Shown in pieces: positions 43,009 to 55,395 of a stretch of DNA of 64,000 nucleotides. The number at the start of each line of letters is the position of its first letter. The stretch's first letter is position 1. Both the position numbers and the translations under genes were made by a program. The stretch comes from Rouxiella chamberiensis (GTDB taxonomy: Bacteria; Pseudomonadota; Gammaproteobacteria; Enterobacterales; Enterobacteriaceae), in the NCBI RefSeq assembly GCF_026967475.1, contig NZ_CP114058.1:2418001-2482000 (forward strand). Direction: 5' to 3'. The notes beneath the pieces are model-generated. The model was given only the letters and a program-made list of their open reading frames with translations, was not told the DNA's origin and made no database searches.

Positions 43009-44155
43009 TCAGGTGGGGCTGCCCGCCACTTTCGCAGTCAGTCTGCGCCATAGCCATTCCAGCGGTCCCTGCCTGAAATACCGCAGCCATATTAACGTGA
43101 CCAGTAAATTGATGGCCCACACCGCGGGCACCAGCGCGACGAGTTGCAGCCGGTTGAAATGCTGATAAAAACCAAGGGTATTGAAGAAGAATACACAGAT
43201 CAGGGTTTGCAGCAAATAGTTGGTCAGCGCCATTCGCCCGACCTGCGATATCGCCCATACCCAGCGACGACTCACCAGTAGGGGCCAAAAGCCGTAACAC
43301 AGCGCCAGATAGCCGACGGCGAGCATCAATGCGCTTAACTCGCGGGGAATCTGCAGGTAAAACCCGCTCCAGCGATAGTCCCAGCCGGTCTGCCAGGCGG
43401 TGGTCGCTGCGGCAATCTGCATCAACCATGAAAGCGGTAACAACAAGCCCGCAAGGCGCAGATAATGCCGGGGCGCAAACTCGCCGCGAAGCCAGCCGCT
43501 GCGCATCAGGCTCGCTCCAATCAACATCGCGCCGCCCAACTCCCAGCCATATTGCACCGCAATCGAAATCAGACTCGAGGACAGCAAATCAAGGCGATTG
43601 TCGATGGCCTGCAGGCCGCCCTGAATATGCCATAAACGCTCGTACTGAATTTCGGCGTAACCCGGCGTCCAGAAACTGCCGGGTTTGGGTGAAGAGATAA
43701 GCCCGAGCAGCAGCAACACGCCTACGCCGATGAGATAGAGCACAATGCCGGTGCGCAGCAGCGACGCCGTGTTTTTCGCCTCTCCGACCAGCCGCCAGAA
43801 CCACCAGCCCAATCAGGCCGTAGGCCAGCAGAATATCGCCGTCCCAGAAAAAAATGGCATGGACAAGGCCACAGAGGACCAGCAGCGACAGCCGTGACTG
43901 GATCCAGGCTTTGCCGCGCGGCAGCAGCAGTTGCAGCCCTGCCCCGAACAGCATCGCGAACATCATCAGAAATTTGCCCTGCGCCAGCACGTCGAGCACG
44001 GCCCAGGTCCAGGCATCGAGCGACGAAGGTTGCCCGGCGTAGGCAGGATTCAGATAGGCGGCTTTTGGCAGGCCGAAGGCGCTGATGTTAAGCAGAAGAA
44101 TGCCGAAAATGGCGATACCACGGGCGAAATCCAGCGTGGCGATACGTGGGCGCAT
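43009..44155 (-). CDS. yeiB: YeiB, DUF418 inner-membrane protein, one frameshift as read
   Basis: This multi-helix membrane protein of the DUF418/YeiB family has no known reaction. The N-terminal half reads MRPRIATLDFARGIAIFGILLLNISAFGLPKAAYLNP; the C-terminal half carries the DUF418 end GRMALTNYLLQTLIC..WLRYFRQGPLEWLWRRLT. The frame breaks after LIGLVV. The minus strand reads GTGGTTCTGG where GTGGTCTGG (VVW) fits, that is, an extra base at 43799-43800. The corrected length is 381 residues (385 in E. coli). The ATG at 44155 has AGGA upstream and fits the family start. It lies just after folE, as in E. coli. Confidence 0.9.
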
Positions 44156-44240
44156 CGATGACGTCCTGTAGCGGAAAACAGATAGACTAACGGCACCCAT
44201 AAGGTGCCGCAAGTGCTGAAGTTTAGTTTACTGCTTTCAA

Positions 44241-44912
44241 TCAGTTATGACGGATGGTGCGGATAGTGCGCAGGAATTCCTGACGTGTATTCTGACTGGT
44301 CTTGAACAGGCCGCCCAGTGACGTGGTCGTGGTGGCGCTGGTGGCGTCACGAATACCGCGCGCCTTCACGCAGTAATGCACCGCGTCGATGGAGACCGCA
44401 ACGTCTTTGGTGCCCAGCAACGTTTGCAGGGCAATCAGGATCTGCTGAGTCAGTCGCTCCTGCACCTGCGGGCGCTGCGAGAAGAACTGAACGATACGGT
44501 TGATTTTAGACAAACCGATGACCGCATCTTTCGGGATGTAGGCTACCGTCGCCTTGCCGTCGATGGTGACAAAGTGGTGCTCGCAGGTGCTCACCAGGGT
44601 GATGTCACGCACGGAAATCATCTCGTCAACCTTCATCTTGTTGGTGATGACGGTGATTTTCGGGAAGTTGGCGTAATCCAGACCGGAGAAGATTTCGTCG
44701 ACGTACATTTTGGCGATGCGCGTTGGCGTCTCGGCCAGACTGTCGTCGGTCAGATCAAGATTGAGCAACTGCATGATACCGGTCATGTGCTCTTTAATAC
44801 GCTGCTTACGTGTCTCGGCGTCCAGCGATGGCTCTTCACGCAGCGGGGTTTCAAGACCACGGGCCATCAGGGCCTCATGAACCAGTACAGCTTCTTTACT
44901 CAATGTTGCCAT
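44241..44912 (-). CDS. folE: GTP cyclohydrolase I
   Basis: FolE makes 7,8-dihydroneopterin triphosphate from GTP, the first step of folate synthesis, as a decamer. The 223 residues contain the zinc ligands in STCEHHF (C110, H113) and VHYCVKARG, plus the catalytic-site stretch [23 protein letters not shown]. The gene is 85 bases upstream of yeiB. Confidence 0.97.
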   Translation of the reverse strand: MATLSKEAVLVHEALMARGLETPLREEPSLDAETRKQRIKEHMTGIMQLLNLDLTDDSLAETPTRIAKMYVDEIFSGLDYANFPKITVITNKMKVDEMISVRDITLVSTCEHHFVTIDGKATVAYIPKDAVIGLSKINRIVQFFSQRPQVQERLTQQILIALQTLLGTKDVAVSIDAVHYCVKARGIRDATSATTTTSLGGLFKTSQNTRQEFLRTIRTIRHN

Positions 44913-45038
44913 TCTCTTCTTCTCCAGCAGTTAATACCACCCTGGTGCCAAGCACACCAAAATGAGGTGGCTTACTGTAGTGGAGTCTGCCGTCAGAATC
45001 CAGTGATTGTCCTTCATGATGGGTGAAATAGCTGCAAG

Positions 45039-46166
45039 TTATCGACCGCGTCGAATCACCAAAGCCCCAGCCACGCAAAATCCGGCCATTGCCACGTAAA
45101 GCGCCGGTTCGAGCCGATGTGTCAAGGCAGTGGAAATCGCCGACAGCAGCGGGCCCATCAACTGCCCGACCGCATATCCCGTGGTCAGCAATCCGGCCAT
45201 GTAGCGGCTGTGATTCGGAGCCAGTTCGCGGCTGTATTGCAACGCCAGCTGCACCACGCACAGGAAACCGCCGCCGGTCAGCAAGGCCCCCAGAATCAGG
45301 CCGTTCACACCCGGCACCACCTCGGCACACAGCACGCCGCAGCCCTGCAACCACAAGGTAATCGCCAGCCGCTGATGCGTGGTCAGAAGATGACGGGTCA
45401 AAATACCGATAATAATGCCGATAATCGCCGCGCCGCCAAATACCGGCCAGACAAACTGGGCAAACAGGCTGTCGGGGAAACGGGCATTCGCCATCTGCGA
45501 GAAAAAAGTCGCGGGAAGGATATAACCAAATCCGGCGAGGCTATAAGACAGCAGCAGGCGCTTGAGCGCGGGCGTCATGACCAGCGGCTCGGCAACGGTG
45601 TTGGCGCGATGCAGTTCGCCGACGCGCGGCAGATTGCGGGTAATAAGCACCACCAGAATCAGGGCCAGCACGCCATACACCGCCCAGGCTTCGGCCGCAC
45701 TCAGAGCGGCACCGTGGATAATCACCGCCAGAATACCGCTCAGCAGAATCCCCGCGCCCGGCCCTGCAAATACGGCCGCGCTCAACGCAGGACGACCAAA
45801 GTGCGCGAGGCGTTCATTGCACCAGGCCGACACCAGCACCATCGCCCAGCCGCTGGTCCAGCCAATCGCGAAACGTATTGCCGAGTGCCACACTTCGCCG
45901 GTGACGGCGGCAGACAACAGCGTCAACACCACTGCGCCCCAGACGCCAATCCACAAGCGGCGCTCGACGTGGCGCGTTGATTTCATGGCATCATAGGCGC
46001 CGAACAGATAGCCGAGATAGTTGAAAGCCGCCACCAGCCCCGCGCCCGTCAGGGTAAACTGGTGCTCGGCTATCATCAGGGGAACCTGAGGCGTAAAGGC
46101 AAACCGCCCGATGCCCATCGCCACCACGAACGCTAAAAATCCCGTCAATGCCACTCGAAATGCCAT
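45039..46166 (-). CDS. YbfB/YjiJ-family MFS transporter
   Basis: This 375-residue major facilitator protein has about twelve hydrophobic helices and belongs to the YbfB/YjiJ group, by MGIGRFAFTPQVPLMI near the start, AAFNYLGYLFGAY and the central ERLAHFGRPALSAAVFAGPGAGI. The substrate is unknown. The frame is open 31 codons further upstream, but the ATG at 46166 (MAFRVALTGFLAFVVAMGIGRF) has AGGGG at good spacing and begins the first helix. It is divergent from a LysR regulator across 140 bases, which suggests that regulator controls it. E. coli has no such pair between folE and yeiG. Confidence 0.85.
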   Translation of the reverse strand: MAFRVALTGFLAFVVAMGIGRFAFTPQVPLMIAEHQFTLTGAGLVAAFNYLGYLFGAYDAMKSTRHVERRLWIGVWGAVVLTLLSAAVTGEVWHSAIRFAIGWTSGWAMVLVSAWCNERLAHFGRPALSAAVFAGPGAGILLSGILAVIIHGAALSAAEAWAVYGVLALILVVLITRNLPRVGELHRANTVAEPLVMTPALKRLLLSYSLAGFGYILPATFFSQMANARFPDSLFAQFVWPVFGGAAIIGIIIGILTRHLLTTHQRLAITLWLQGCGVLCAEVVPGVNGLILGALLTGGGFLCVVQLALQYSRELAPNHSRYMAGLLTTGYAVGQLMGPLLSAISTALTHRLEPALYVAMAGFCVAGALVIRRGR

Positions 46167-46255
46167 ACCTGCCCCTTTTGAATTGATAGGCCGCGAAACT
46201 TCTGTCGTCGGCGGCTGGAATAAATGCTTTCCATCATCATGGTCCAAAGATAGAA

Positions 46256-46268
46256 TCACGAATAGTGA
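46256..46268. promoter_or_regulatory. LysR-type operator between the MFS gene and the regulator
   Basis: TCACGAATAGTGA is a T-N11-A motif with a TCAC/GTGA dyad, the standard shape of a LysR box. It lies 39 bases before the LysR-type gene and 90 before the MFS gene. Confidence 0.55.
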
Positions 46269-46306
46269 ATAATTAAAACCAACTTAGTGACGATAAGAGA
46301 ACAGCT

Positions 46307-47203
46307 ATGGATCTTACCCAGCTCCGCATGTTTTGTTCCGTGGCAGAAACAGGATCGGTGGCCCGCGCGGCCGAACTGTTGCACCGCGTGCCTTCCAATC
46401 TCACAACCCGCCTGCGCCAGCTTGAACAGGAGCTGGGCAGTGACCTGTTTATTCGTGAAAAGCAGCGTTTGAGGCTGTCTGCGCTTGGACGCAACTTCCT
46501 CGATTATGCGCAGCGCATTCTGGCATTGAGCGAAGAGGCCATGGCGCTGACCCACGCCGGTGAACCCGCAGGCCAGTTTTCTCTTGGCGCGATGGAAAGC
46601 ACGGCCGCCACGCGGCTGCCTGCGTTACTGGCGACATATCATCAGCATTATCCGCAGGTTGCCCTCTCCCTCGTTACCGCGACATCCGGTGAAACGATAG
46701 AAGGCGTGCGGTCGGGTCGCCTGGCGGCCGGACTTGCCGACGGCCCGATAGACTATGATGATTTGAGCGGTTGCATCGCGTTTCATGAAAGAATGGTGAT
46801 CATATCTCCCCTGGGTGAAGCGCCGATGGTCGATTTGCCGGGCCGCCCCGGACACACGGTATTTGCGTTTCGCCCAAGCTGCTCGTATCGTCAAAGGCTG
46901 GAAAACTGGTTGAAACATTCCGGTTTGCAGGCCAATAACACGATGGAGATTCAGTCTTATCACTCGATGCTGGCCTGCGTCGCCAGTGGTTCGGGCATCG
47001 CCATGCTGCCGCGTAGTCTGCTGGCCCAGTTGCCGGGTGCCGAGCGCGTGCAGGTTAATGAAATAGACGATGCCTTTGCCGAAGCGACTACCTGGCTGTT
47101 CTGGCGACGCGATGCGTTTGGTCCGAACGTGCGGGCGCTCAAGGCACAGATTCTGGAGCAGCAGGCCGTCGCGGCCACGCCCGAGCTGTTGCCGAGCCAC
47201 TGA
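46307..47203 (+). CDS. LysR-family regulator (PtrR/YneJ-like)
   Basis: This 298-residue LysR protein has an N-terminal winged HTH (MDLTQLRMFCSVAETGSVARAAELLHRVPSNLTTRLRQLEQELG) and a C-terminal LysR substrate domain. HRVPSNLTTR, LFIRE.QRLRLS, GALESTA-like GAMESTAATR, FR.SCSYR and MLACVASGSGIAMLPRS resemble E. coli PtrR (YneJ), the putrescine-related regulator. That subgroup placement is by recall, so I give no symbol. It probably represses itself and controls the divergent MFS gene through the TCAC-N5-GTGA site. Confidence 0.88.
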   Translation: MDLTQLRMFCSVAETGSVARAAELLHRVPSNLTTRLRQLEQELGSDLFIREKQRLRLSALGRNFLDYAQRILALSEEAMALTHAGEPAGQFSLGAMESTAATRLPALLATYHQHYPQVALSLVTATSGETIEGVRSGRLAAGLADGPIDYDDLSGCIAFHERMVIISPLGEAPMVDLPGRPGHTVFAFRPSCSYRQRLENWLKHSGLQANNTMEIQSYHSMLACVASGSGIAMLPRSLLAQLPGAERVQVNEIDDAFAEATTWLFWRRDAFGPNVRALKAQILEQQAVAATPELLPSH

Positions 47204-47265
47204 TTGTCATAAACGCAATCCATTGATAATAAAGCATTAAAATACAAATACTCAAGGAGCAATAG

Positions 47266-48114
47266 ATGAGCACATCATTGGAACTTCTGGAAGAACACCG
47301 GATGTTTGACGGCTGGCAGCAGCGCTATCGATATTTTTCCAGCAGCTTGCAGAGCAGCACGACTTTCAGCATTTATCTGCCGCCGCCCCGCGATGACAAC
47401 CCGCCGCCGGTGGTGTACTGGCTGTCCGGCCTGACCTGCAACGATGAAAACTTTACCACCAAAGCCGGCGCCCAGCGCGTAGCCGCCGAGCTGGGGATAG
47501 TGCTGGTCATGCCCGATACCAGCCCGCGCGGTGACGACGTCGCCAACGATCAGGGGTACGATTTGGGTCAGGGCGCAGGATTCTATCTGAACGCCACCCA
47601 GGCGCCCTGGTCTGCTCATTATCACATGTATGACTATCTGGTGGACGAACTGCCGCAGTTGATACAAAGCCATTTCAATATCAGCGATCGCCAGTCTATC
47701 ATGGGGCACTCGATGGGCGGCCACGGCGCATTGATGCTGGCCCTACGCAATCCGCAGCGCTTCCGTTCAGTTTCGGCCTTCGCGCCTATCGTCAATCCGG
47801 CACAGGTGCCGTGGGGTCAAAAAGCCTTCACCGCGTATCTGGGTGAAGACGAAAGTCAGTGGTTGCAGTACGACAGTTGTCATCTGCTGAGCGTATTGCC
47901 TTCGGATCAGGCCACGTTCCCTATCCTGGTCGATCAGGGCGACAGCGATCAGTTCCTGCCGGATCAGCTGCAACCGTCGAAACTCGCCGAAATCGCCCGC
48001 CAGCGCGGATGGCCGTTGCAGCTGCGTGTGCAGCCGGGTTATGACCACAGCTATTTCACCATTGCGAGTTTTATCGACGATCACCTGCGTTTCCACGCCG
48101 AGAATCTGCAGTAA
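47266..48114 (+). CDS. yeiG: S-formylglutathione hydrolase YeiG
   Basis: YeiG is an esterase-D family alpha/beta hydrolase that splits S-formylglutathione in formaldehyde detoxification. The 282 residues have the oxyanion segment [17 protein letters not shown], nucleophile S149 in [10 protein letters not shown], and the Asp and His in DQGDSDQFL and YDHSYF. AAGGAGC lies before the ATG at 47266. The symbol follows E. coli yeiG, which lies beside folE and yeiB there too; the FrmB paralogue is similar. Confidence 0.93.
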   Translation: MSTSLELLEEHRMFDGWQQRYRYFSSSLQSSTTFSIYLPPPRDDNPPPVVYWLSGLTCNDENFTTKAGAQRVAAELGIVLVMPDTSPRGDDVANDQGYDLGQGAGFYLNATQAPWSAHYHMYDYLVDELPQLIQSHFNISDRQSIMGHSMGGHGALMLALRNPQRFRSVSAFAPIVNPAQVPWGQKAFTAYLGEDESQWLQYDSCHLLSVLPSDQATFPILVDQGDSDQFLPDQLQPSKLAEIARQRGWPLQLRVQPGYDHSYFTIASFIDDHLRFHAENLQ

Positions 48115-48173
48115 TCCCCCTCCGTCGAATTGGCGTCGAGCAGGCCGTTGCACCCTGCCCGACGCCCGATCCG

Positions 48174-49106
48174 CTAACTTTTGAGTTTGGGGTCCAGCGC
48201 ATCGCGCAGGCCATCGCCCAGCAGATTGAACGCCAGCACCGTCAGGAATATCGCCAGACTCGGGAAGATGGCGACGTGCGGAGCCATCACCATGTCGGCG
48301 CGGGCTTCGTTCAGCATTGCGCCCCACTCCGGCGTTGGCGGCTGCGCACCCATGCCGAGAAAGGACAGGCTGGCGGCAGTGATTATCGACGTGCCGATGC
48401 GCATGGTGAAATAGACCACCACGGACGACAGGGTGCCGGGCAGAATATGACGAAAGAGAATCGCAGTATCGGACGCGCCAATGCTGCGCGCGGCCTCGAT
48501 ATAGGTCAGATTCTTCAATACCAGCGTGTTGGCGCGCACCAGTCGGGCAAAGGCCGGAATGCTGAAAATGGCGACGGCGATAATCACGTTGGACATGCCG
48601 CTGCCCATAATCGCCACCACGGCAATCGCCAGCAAAATCCCCGGAAAGGCAAACAGCACATCGCAGATGCGCATGGTGATTCTGTCCCACCCGCCTTCGT
48701 AATATCCCGCCATCAGCCCCAGCACCGTGCCGATAGCCGCGCCGAGAATAACCGACAGCACGCCCGCCGCCAGTGAAATTCGTGCGCCCATCAGAATGCG
48801 GCTGAAGATATCGCGTCCGAGCGAATCCACACCCAGCCAGTGCATCGCGGAAGGCCCTTCGTTCAGACGGTCATAATCAAAATAGTTCTCGGGATCGAAC
48901 GGCACCAGCCACGGCGCAAACACGGCGGCGGCTATAAGCAGGAAAACGAACAATCCGGCGGCCAGCGCGATATGCTGTTTGCGGAAACGTCGCCAGAAGG
49001 CGCGCCACGGCGTGCGCACCGGCGTTCGACTTAGTGTGTCTGGGGTGACCAGCGGCATGGATGCCAGCGCGGCCTTGCGTCGCCAGTTTTTCATGCGCTC
49101 ACTCAC
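48174..49106 (-). CDS. gsiD: GsiD, glutathione ABC importer permease
   Basis: GsiD is the inner-membrane permease of the DppC type, 310 residues. It has an N-terminal cytoplasmic stretch and about six helices. Conserved marks are [53 protein letters not shown] (ABC permease core), and [20 protein letters not shown]. It is the last gene of gsiABCD and overlaps gsiC by four bases. Confidence 0.95.
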   Translation of the reverse strand: MSERMKNWRRKAALASMPLVTPDTLSRTPVRTPWRAFWRRFRKQHIALAAGLFVFLLIAAAVFAPWLVPFDPENYFDYDRLNEGPSAMHWLGVDSLGRDIFSRILMGARISLAAGVLSVILGAAIGTVLGLMAGYYEGGWDRITMRICDVLFAFPGILLAIAVVAIMGSGMSNVIIAVAIFSIPAFARLVRANTLVLKNLTYIEAARSIGASDTAILFRHILPGTLSSVVVYFTMRIGTSIITAASLSFLGMGAQPPTPEWGAMLNEARADMVMAPHVAIFPSLAIFLTVLAFNLLGDGLRDALDPKLKS

Positions 49107-50023
49107 TTGTATCGAATGGAAGGGTTGATGACCGCGTAGAGCATGTCGACCAACAGGTTAATCAGGATAAACTCCAGCGAAAACAGCAGAACTTCGGCCT
49201 GAATCACCGGATAGTCGCGCATCTCCACCGAGTCTATCAGCAGACGTCCGAGTCCGGGCCAGTTGAAGACCTTTTCGACCACTATGGAGCCGCCCAGCAG
49301 GAATCCGAACTGCAATCCCATCATGGTCACCACGGGGATCATGGCATTGCGCAGGCCGTGTTTCACCACCACGACCGACTCGCGTACGCCCTTCGCGCGC
49401 GCGGTGCGCATGTAATCTTCCTGCATGACTTCGACAAAAGAGGCACGGGTAAAGCGCGCCATGATCGAAGCCACCGCCGCGCCGAGCGTCAGTGACGGCA
49501 GAATATAGTTACGCCAGCCGTCGGCCCCGACGGTCGGCAGCCAGCCAAGCTGCACCGAGAAGACCTGCATCAGCAACATGCCGAGCGCGAACGCCGGAAA
49601 CGAAATGCCGGAGACGGCCAGCGCCATGCCGAGACGGTCGGGCCAGCGGTTGCGCCATACGGCGGAAACCACGCCTATCACCAGCCCCATGATCACCGAC
49701 CACAGCATGCTGGTCAGCGTGAGATAGAGCGTTGGCATAAAGCGCGAACTTATCTCTTCGCTTACGGGGCGTTTCGAAACCATCGAATGCCCGAAATCGC
49801 CATGCAACGCGCGCTCGAAGAAGGTAATAAACTGCTGCCACAGAGGTTTATCGAGGCCCAGATCCTGACGGACCAGCTCGACGACGCTGGCATCGGCATC
49901 TTGACCGGCGAGCATACGCGCCGGATCGCCGGGCAGCAGGTGAACAAACAGAAACACCAGCACGGCGACGATAAGCAGGGTCGGGATAAGCCCCAACAGG
50001 CGGCGGATAAAATAATTCAGCAT
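49103..50023 (-). CDS. gsiC: GsiC, glutathione ABC importer permease
   Basis: GsiC is the DppB-type permease. The 306 residues equal E. coli GsiC. The start is [35 protein letters not shown]. The EAA loop region is [25 protein letters not shown], and the end is [14 protein letters not shown]. The ATG at 50023 lies 78 bases after gsiB. Confidence 0.96.
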   Translation of the reverse strand: MLNYFIRRLLGLIPTLLIVAVLVFLFVHLLPGDPARMLAGQDADASVVELVRQDLGLDKPLWQQFITFFERALHGDFGHSMVSKRPVSEEISSRFMPTLYLTLTSMLWSVIMGLVIGVVSAVWRNRWPDRLGMALAVSGISFPAFALGMLLMQVFSVQLGWLPTVGADGWRNYILPSLTLGAAVASIMARFTRASFVEVMQEDYMRTARAKGVRESVVVVKHGLRNAMIPVVTMMGLQFGFLLGGSIVVEKVFNWPGLGRLLIDSVEMRDYPVIQAEVLLFSLEFILINLLVDMLYAVINPSIRYK

Positions 50024-50101
50024 AATAAAACGGGTATTGTCATCAACGCTCTCATCCCTTTATTGCCCCGAGTAGCCTCGGGGCAGCGGCCAAATCGGCG
50101 G

Positions 50102-51641
50102 TTATTTCACATCCGCGCCATCGAAGTTGAATGAGGTATCCGGCATCACATAGAAACCGCTCAGGCGTTTGTTGCTCACCGACAGCAGACGTTCGGTCGC
50201 CAGGAAAGCCCAAGGCGCGTCGGCCCAGATCTTGTCCTGTGCATCTTTGTACAGTTTGGCTTTCTCGGCCTTGTCGGTGGTGTTCAGCGCATCGCTCAAA
50301 TCTTTGTCGACCTGCGGATTGCTGTAAAACGCGGTATTGAACTGTTTCGGCGGCGCAGACTGGGTGGCAAACAGCGGCGACAGCGCCCAGTCGGCTTCAC
50401 CCGTCGAGGCAGACCAACCGGTGTAGAACATCCGCAGACCCGACTCTTTCTGCCCGACGTTTTCTACCTGGGCGGCGCGCTGCGCGGCATCAAAGGCGGT
50501 AACCGTCACTTTGATGCCCACCTGCGCCAGCTGTTGCTGGGCAAACTGAATCACTTTCTGCGCGGTGCTGGAGTTGTGCGACGACCACAGCGTGGTGCTG
50601 AAACCGTTGGGATATCCGGCTTCCTTCAGCAGTCTCGCGCGCCTTGGCAGGATCATAAGGCCACGGCTGATATTTGGCGGAGAATTCGATATTGGCAGGC
50701 AGTGGGCCTTCGGCAGGCACGGCATAACCGGCGAAGGCAACCTTGATAAGCGCCTGCTTGTTGATGGCGTAGTTAATGGCCTGACGCACCTTGAGGTTGT
50801 CGAACGGCTTCTGCGTTACGTTGAAACTAATATAACGTTGCAGGATAGACGGCGACGTCACCAATTGCAGTTTGCTGTTTTTCTCGAGCAGCGCAGCCTG
50901 TTCGTAAGGCACGGGATAGGCTAAATCCGCCTCGCCGGTTTGCAGCATCGCGGCGCGGGTGTTGTTGTCCACCACGGGACGCCAGGTGATGGTGTCCAGC
51001 TTCGGCTCGCCCTTTTTCCAGTAACCGTCAAACTTCTTCACCTTCACAAAATCGGTCTGGTTCCACTGTTCCAGCGCGTAAGGCCCGGTGCCGACCGGAT
51101 GGAAGCCGATGTCCTTGCCGTATTTGCTCAGTGCGGCAGGAGAAATCATCACCGCCGACGGGTGCGCCAGATTGTTGATAAAGGCCGAGAACGGCGCTTT
51201 CAGCGTAATTTTAACCGTGTTGGCATCCACCGCCTCGGTGTTGGCGATCATCTTGAACAGGTTGTAGCGCTTGAGATGACTGTCGGGATTGCTGGCGCGG
51301 TCAAGGTTGACTTTGACCGCAGCGGCGTTGAAGTCGGTGCCGTCCTGGAATTTCACTCCCGGATGCAGCTTGATGGTATAGGTCAGTCCATCCTGGCTTA
51401 CCGTGTAGCTCTCGGCCAGTACGTTGACGAGTTTCATGTCTTTATCAAAGCCGAACAGGCCCTGATAGAAAGATTTGGCAACCGCCTGCGACAGCGTGTC
51501 GTTGGCGTCGTAAGGGTCGAGCGAGGTGAAGTTCGACCCCACCGCAATCACCACGTCCTTCGCCGCCCAGGCCGAGCCGGAGGCCATCGCGCTGACCATC
51601 AGCGTCGCCAAAACAGCCTTGCGCATCATTTTCTGCTGCAT
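50102..51641 (-). CDS. gsiB: GsiB, periplasmic glutathione-binding protein, one frameshift as read
   Basis: GsiB is the solute-binding subunit for glutathione (SBP family 5). The Sec signal is cut near residue 26 (..[10 protein letters not shown]). [32 protein letters not shown] and [20 protein letters not shown] match E. coli. The frame breaks after DPAKARE: the minus strand reads GCGAGACTGCTG where GCGAGCTGCTG (ELL) is needed, with an extra base at about 50633. Corrected, the protein is 512 residues, exactly the E. coli length. This break is not in a clear homopolymer. Confidence 0.93.
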
Positions 51642-51700
51642 ACTGATTCCTTTTCCTTAGTCATCTGTAAAAGTAACAATTGTGCCTGCTACGGCGTCTG

Positions 51701-53606
<1,906 letters not shown>

Positions 53607-53647
53607 CGTAACTCCTTGCTCATTTACTGCTCCCTGAAACGCATGGT

Positions 53648-54660
53648 TTATCGATAAATGCCAACCTCGGGTGCCTGGCCGACATAGCCAAAGCCGCGAT
53701 ACATGCCTTCGCTGTTAAACGGCAAACAGACATTGCCGAAACGGTCGATGGCAATCATGCCGCCCGCGCCGTCAAGGGCGACGAGTTTTTCCATCACCAC
53801 TTTGTCGGTGGCCTGTTGCAGCGTCATGCCCGCATACTCAATCAGTGCTGCCACATCATAGGCGGCGACGGTGCGCATAAAGACTTCGCCGGTGCCGGTG
53901 CTTGAAACCGCGACCGTGCGGTTGCTGGCGTAGCACCCTGCGCCGATAATGGGGGTATCGCCCACACGTCCGGCCTGCTTGTTGGTCATGCCCCCGGTCG
54001 AGGTTGCCGCCGCCAGATTACCGATTATGTCCAGCGCGACGGCACCTACCGTACCAAATTTGCGATCGGGATCGAGAGGATCGTCCGACGGCGACGCCGC
54101 AAGCGAGGCGGCATCGTGATCGAGCATGATCCCTTCACTGGCGCGCGCGTTGAAGCTGGTCATAACGCTCCTGCGTATAAAAGTAGTCTGCCGCGACCAT
54201 TTCCTGCTGATGGTCGCGGGCAAACTGCTCGGCACCTGCGCCAGTAAACAGGACGTGCGGACTCTCTTCCATCACTTTTCGCGCAGTCAGAATCGGGTTG
54301 CGGATATGGCTGACGCAGCTCACCGCGCCTGCATCCAGCGTGCGGCCGTCCATAATGCAGGCATCCAGCTCGTGCGTGCCCTGATGGGTCATTACCGCCC
54401 CTGTCCCCGCATTGAACAGCGGACACTCTTCCAGCAGGCGAACCGGCTTCGGTCACGGCGTCCAGCGCCGTGCCGCCCGCCGCCAGAATCGCCTGACCGC
54501 TGGCGACAATCCGCTCCAGCGCCTGCAGATAAAGGCGCTCTTTTTCGGCGCTCATTGCCGCACGGGTAATGGCGCCTGCGCCGCCGTGAATGGCGATAAC
54601 CGCAACCGGCGCGGTGGATTGTGGCGAAGCGCCGCGAGACAAGGTGCTTGAATTCGTCAT
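53648..54660 (-). CDS. iaaA: IaaA, isoaspartyl peptidase/L-asparaginase, two frameshifts as read
   Basis: IaaA is an Ntn-hydrolase that cleaves isoaspartyl dipeptides and asparagine. It is made as a precursor that cuts itself before the nucleophile Thr, seen here in [11 protein letters not shown] (about residue 203). [38 protein letters not shown] and TGTGEVFMR are all family marks. The first break is an extra C at 54443-54444 (minus strand GAAGCCGTTCGCCTG needed). The second is in a GC-repeat at about 54139-54149, needing one base less or two more. It precedes gsiA as in E. coli. The ATG at 54660 follows AAGAG. Confidence 0.9.
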
Positions 54661-54831
54661 GAGTGTGCTCTTTTGCCGCAAAGGCAGTCTAAAGAATAGT
54701 CGAAGATTTTGACTATATTTAGCCGGTCAGCGTAAGTAAAGCTGAAAGTGAAGTCCACGCAAAAGCGGTTAATTGCTTAGAATATTTAGAGAAAATTGCG
54801 GATAAAATCGAATAACGTGGGGCGGGAAATG

Positions 54832-54871
54832 ATAAAAAAGGAAAACCAGCGGCGCTGATTTCCCCTTTTTT
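54832..54871. terminator. Terminator after the DeoR-like gene
   Basis: An interrupted stem (GGAAA..CAGC / GCTG..TTTCC) has a GGC loop and A/T runs on both sides (A-run at left, TTTTTT at right). It lies 13 bases after the DeoR-like stop and can work in either direction. Confidence 0.65.
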
Positions 54872-54883
54872 ATGGCGAGATAG

Positions 54884-55129
54884 TCAATTCGGCGAGATGC
54901 GCTGCAAGCTGTTGATCCAGCCGAAGGACGGCATGGGATCTACGCGACGTGCCCTACCGTGGCGGCGCTGAATCAATCCTTTGTCTTGCATTTCGTTGAG
55001 GTCGCGGCGAATCGTTTCCAGACTCACTGCCAACCACTGCGCTAACTCGTTTACCTGAACTACCTCATGCTGATCCACCAATTTCAGTATGGCCTGGTGG
55101 CGGTTTTTTTCATCACGATGCAACTCCAA
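54884..55129 (-). CDS. HTH-only DeoR-family protein
   Basis: This protein has 81 residues. Residues 6-56 are a clear DeoR-type winged HTH: RHQAILKLVDQHEVVQVNELAQWLAVSLETIRRDLNEMQDKGLIQRRHGRA. Full-length DeoR/GlpR proteins have about 250 residues with a sugar-phosphate sensor domain; here the protein ends 25 residues after the HTH, and a terminator follows at once, so nothing is left of a sensor domain. It could be a remnant or a stand-alone DNA-binding protein. A perfect CRP palindrome lies 19 bases upstream of its start. I cannot name the target. Confidence 0.75.
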   Translation of the reverse strand: MELHRDEKNRHQAILKLVDQHEVVQVNELAQWLAVSLETIRRDLNEMQDKGLIQRRHGRARRVDPMPSFGWINSLQRISPN

Positions 55130-55147
55130 ACGCGGAAGACAATTTTA

Positions 55148-55163
55148 TGTGACATCCATCACA
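55148..55163. promoter_or_regulatory. Perfect CRP palindrome in the deoR-like/moeA gap
   Basis: TGTGACATCCATCACA is a perfect TGTGA-N6-TCACA core. It lies 19 bases upstream of the DeoR-like start (minus) and about 233 before moeA (plus), so it could control either, as activator or as roadblock. Confidence 0.6.
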
Positions 55164-55209
55164 AAATCGAGGCTAATGATACGCTGTTGTCTCACCCATT
55201 TTTGCGATC

Positions 55210-55235
55210 GATCTCATTATTTTGAGATCTTTTTT
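55210..55235 (+). terminator. Terminator-like hairpin in the moeA leader
   Basis: GATCTCA 55210-55216 and TGAGATC 55223-55229 form a perfect 7-bp stem followed by six T. No plus-strand gene lies upstream, so it would end a short leader RNA: an attenuator or a small RNA 3-prime end. Confidence 0.6.
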
Positions 55236-55348
55236 ATAAATTTCATTTTTACGCGCCATTTTCTTTTAAACGAAAGCACACCGACTTGGGGCTGTACGCT
55301 TAATGGACCACCATTTCTCTGGCATAATGAAAGAATATTTTTTACATC

Positions 55349-55379
55349 ACCGGCCAGGTTTCGCCCTGTTTTGGCCGGT
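55349..55379 (+). promoter_or_regulatory. Hairpin next to the moeA ribosome site
   Basis: ACCGGCCA 55349-55356 pairs perfectly with TGGCCGGT 55372-55379. The stem ends five bases before AGGG, the moeA Shine-Dalgarno sequence at 55385-55388, so folding could influence translation. Confidence 0.45.
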
Positions 55380-55395
55380 AAAAAAGGGTTCAATG

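Noticed and set aside
55130..55392. Short plus-strand coding extension of moeA (30 codons upstream)
   Set aside because: The extra codons span a hairpin and have no resemblance to MoeA. The conserved N terminus and the AGGG site favour 55393/55396.
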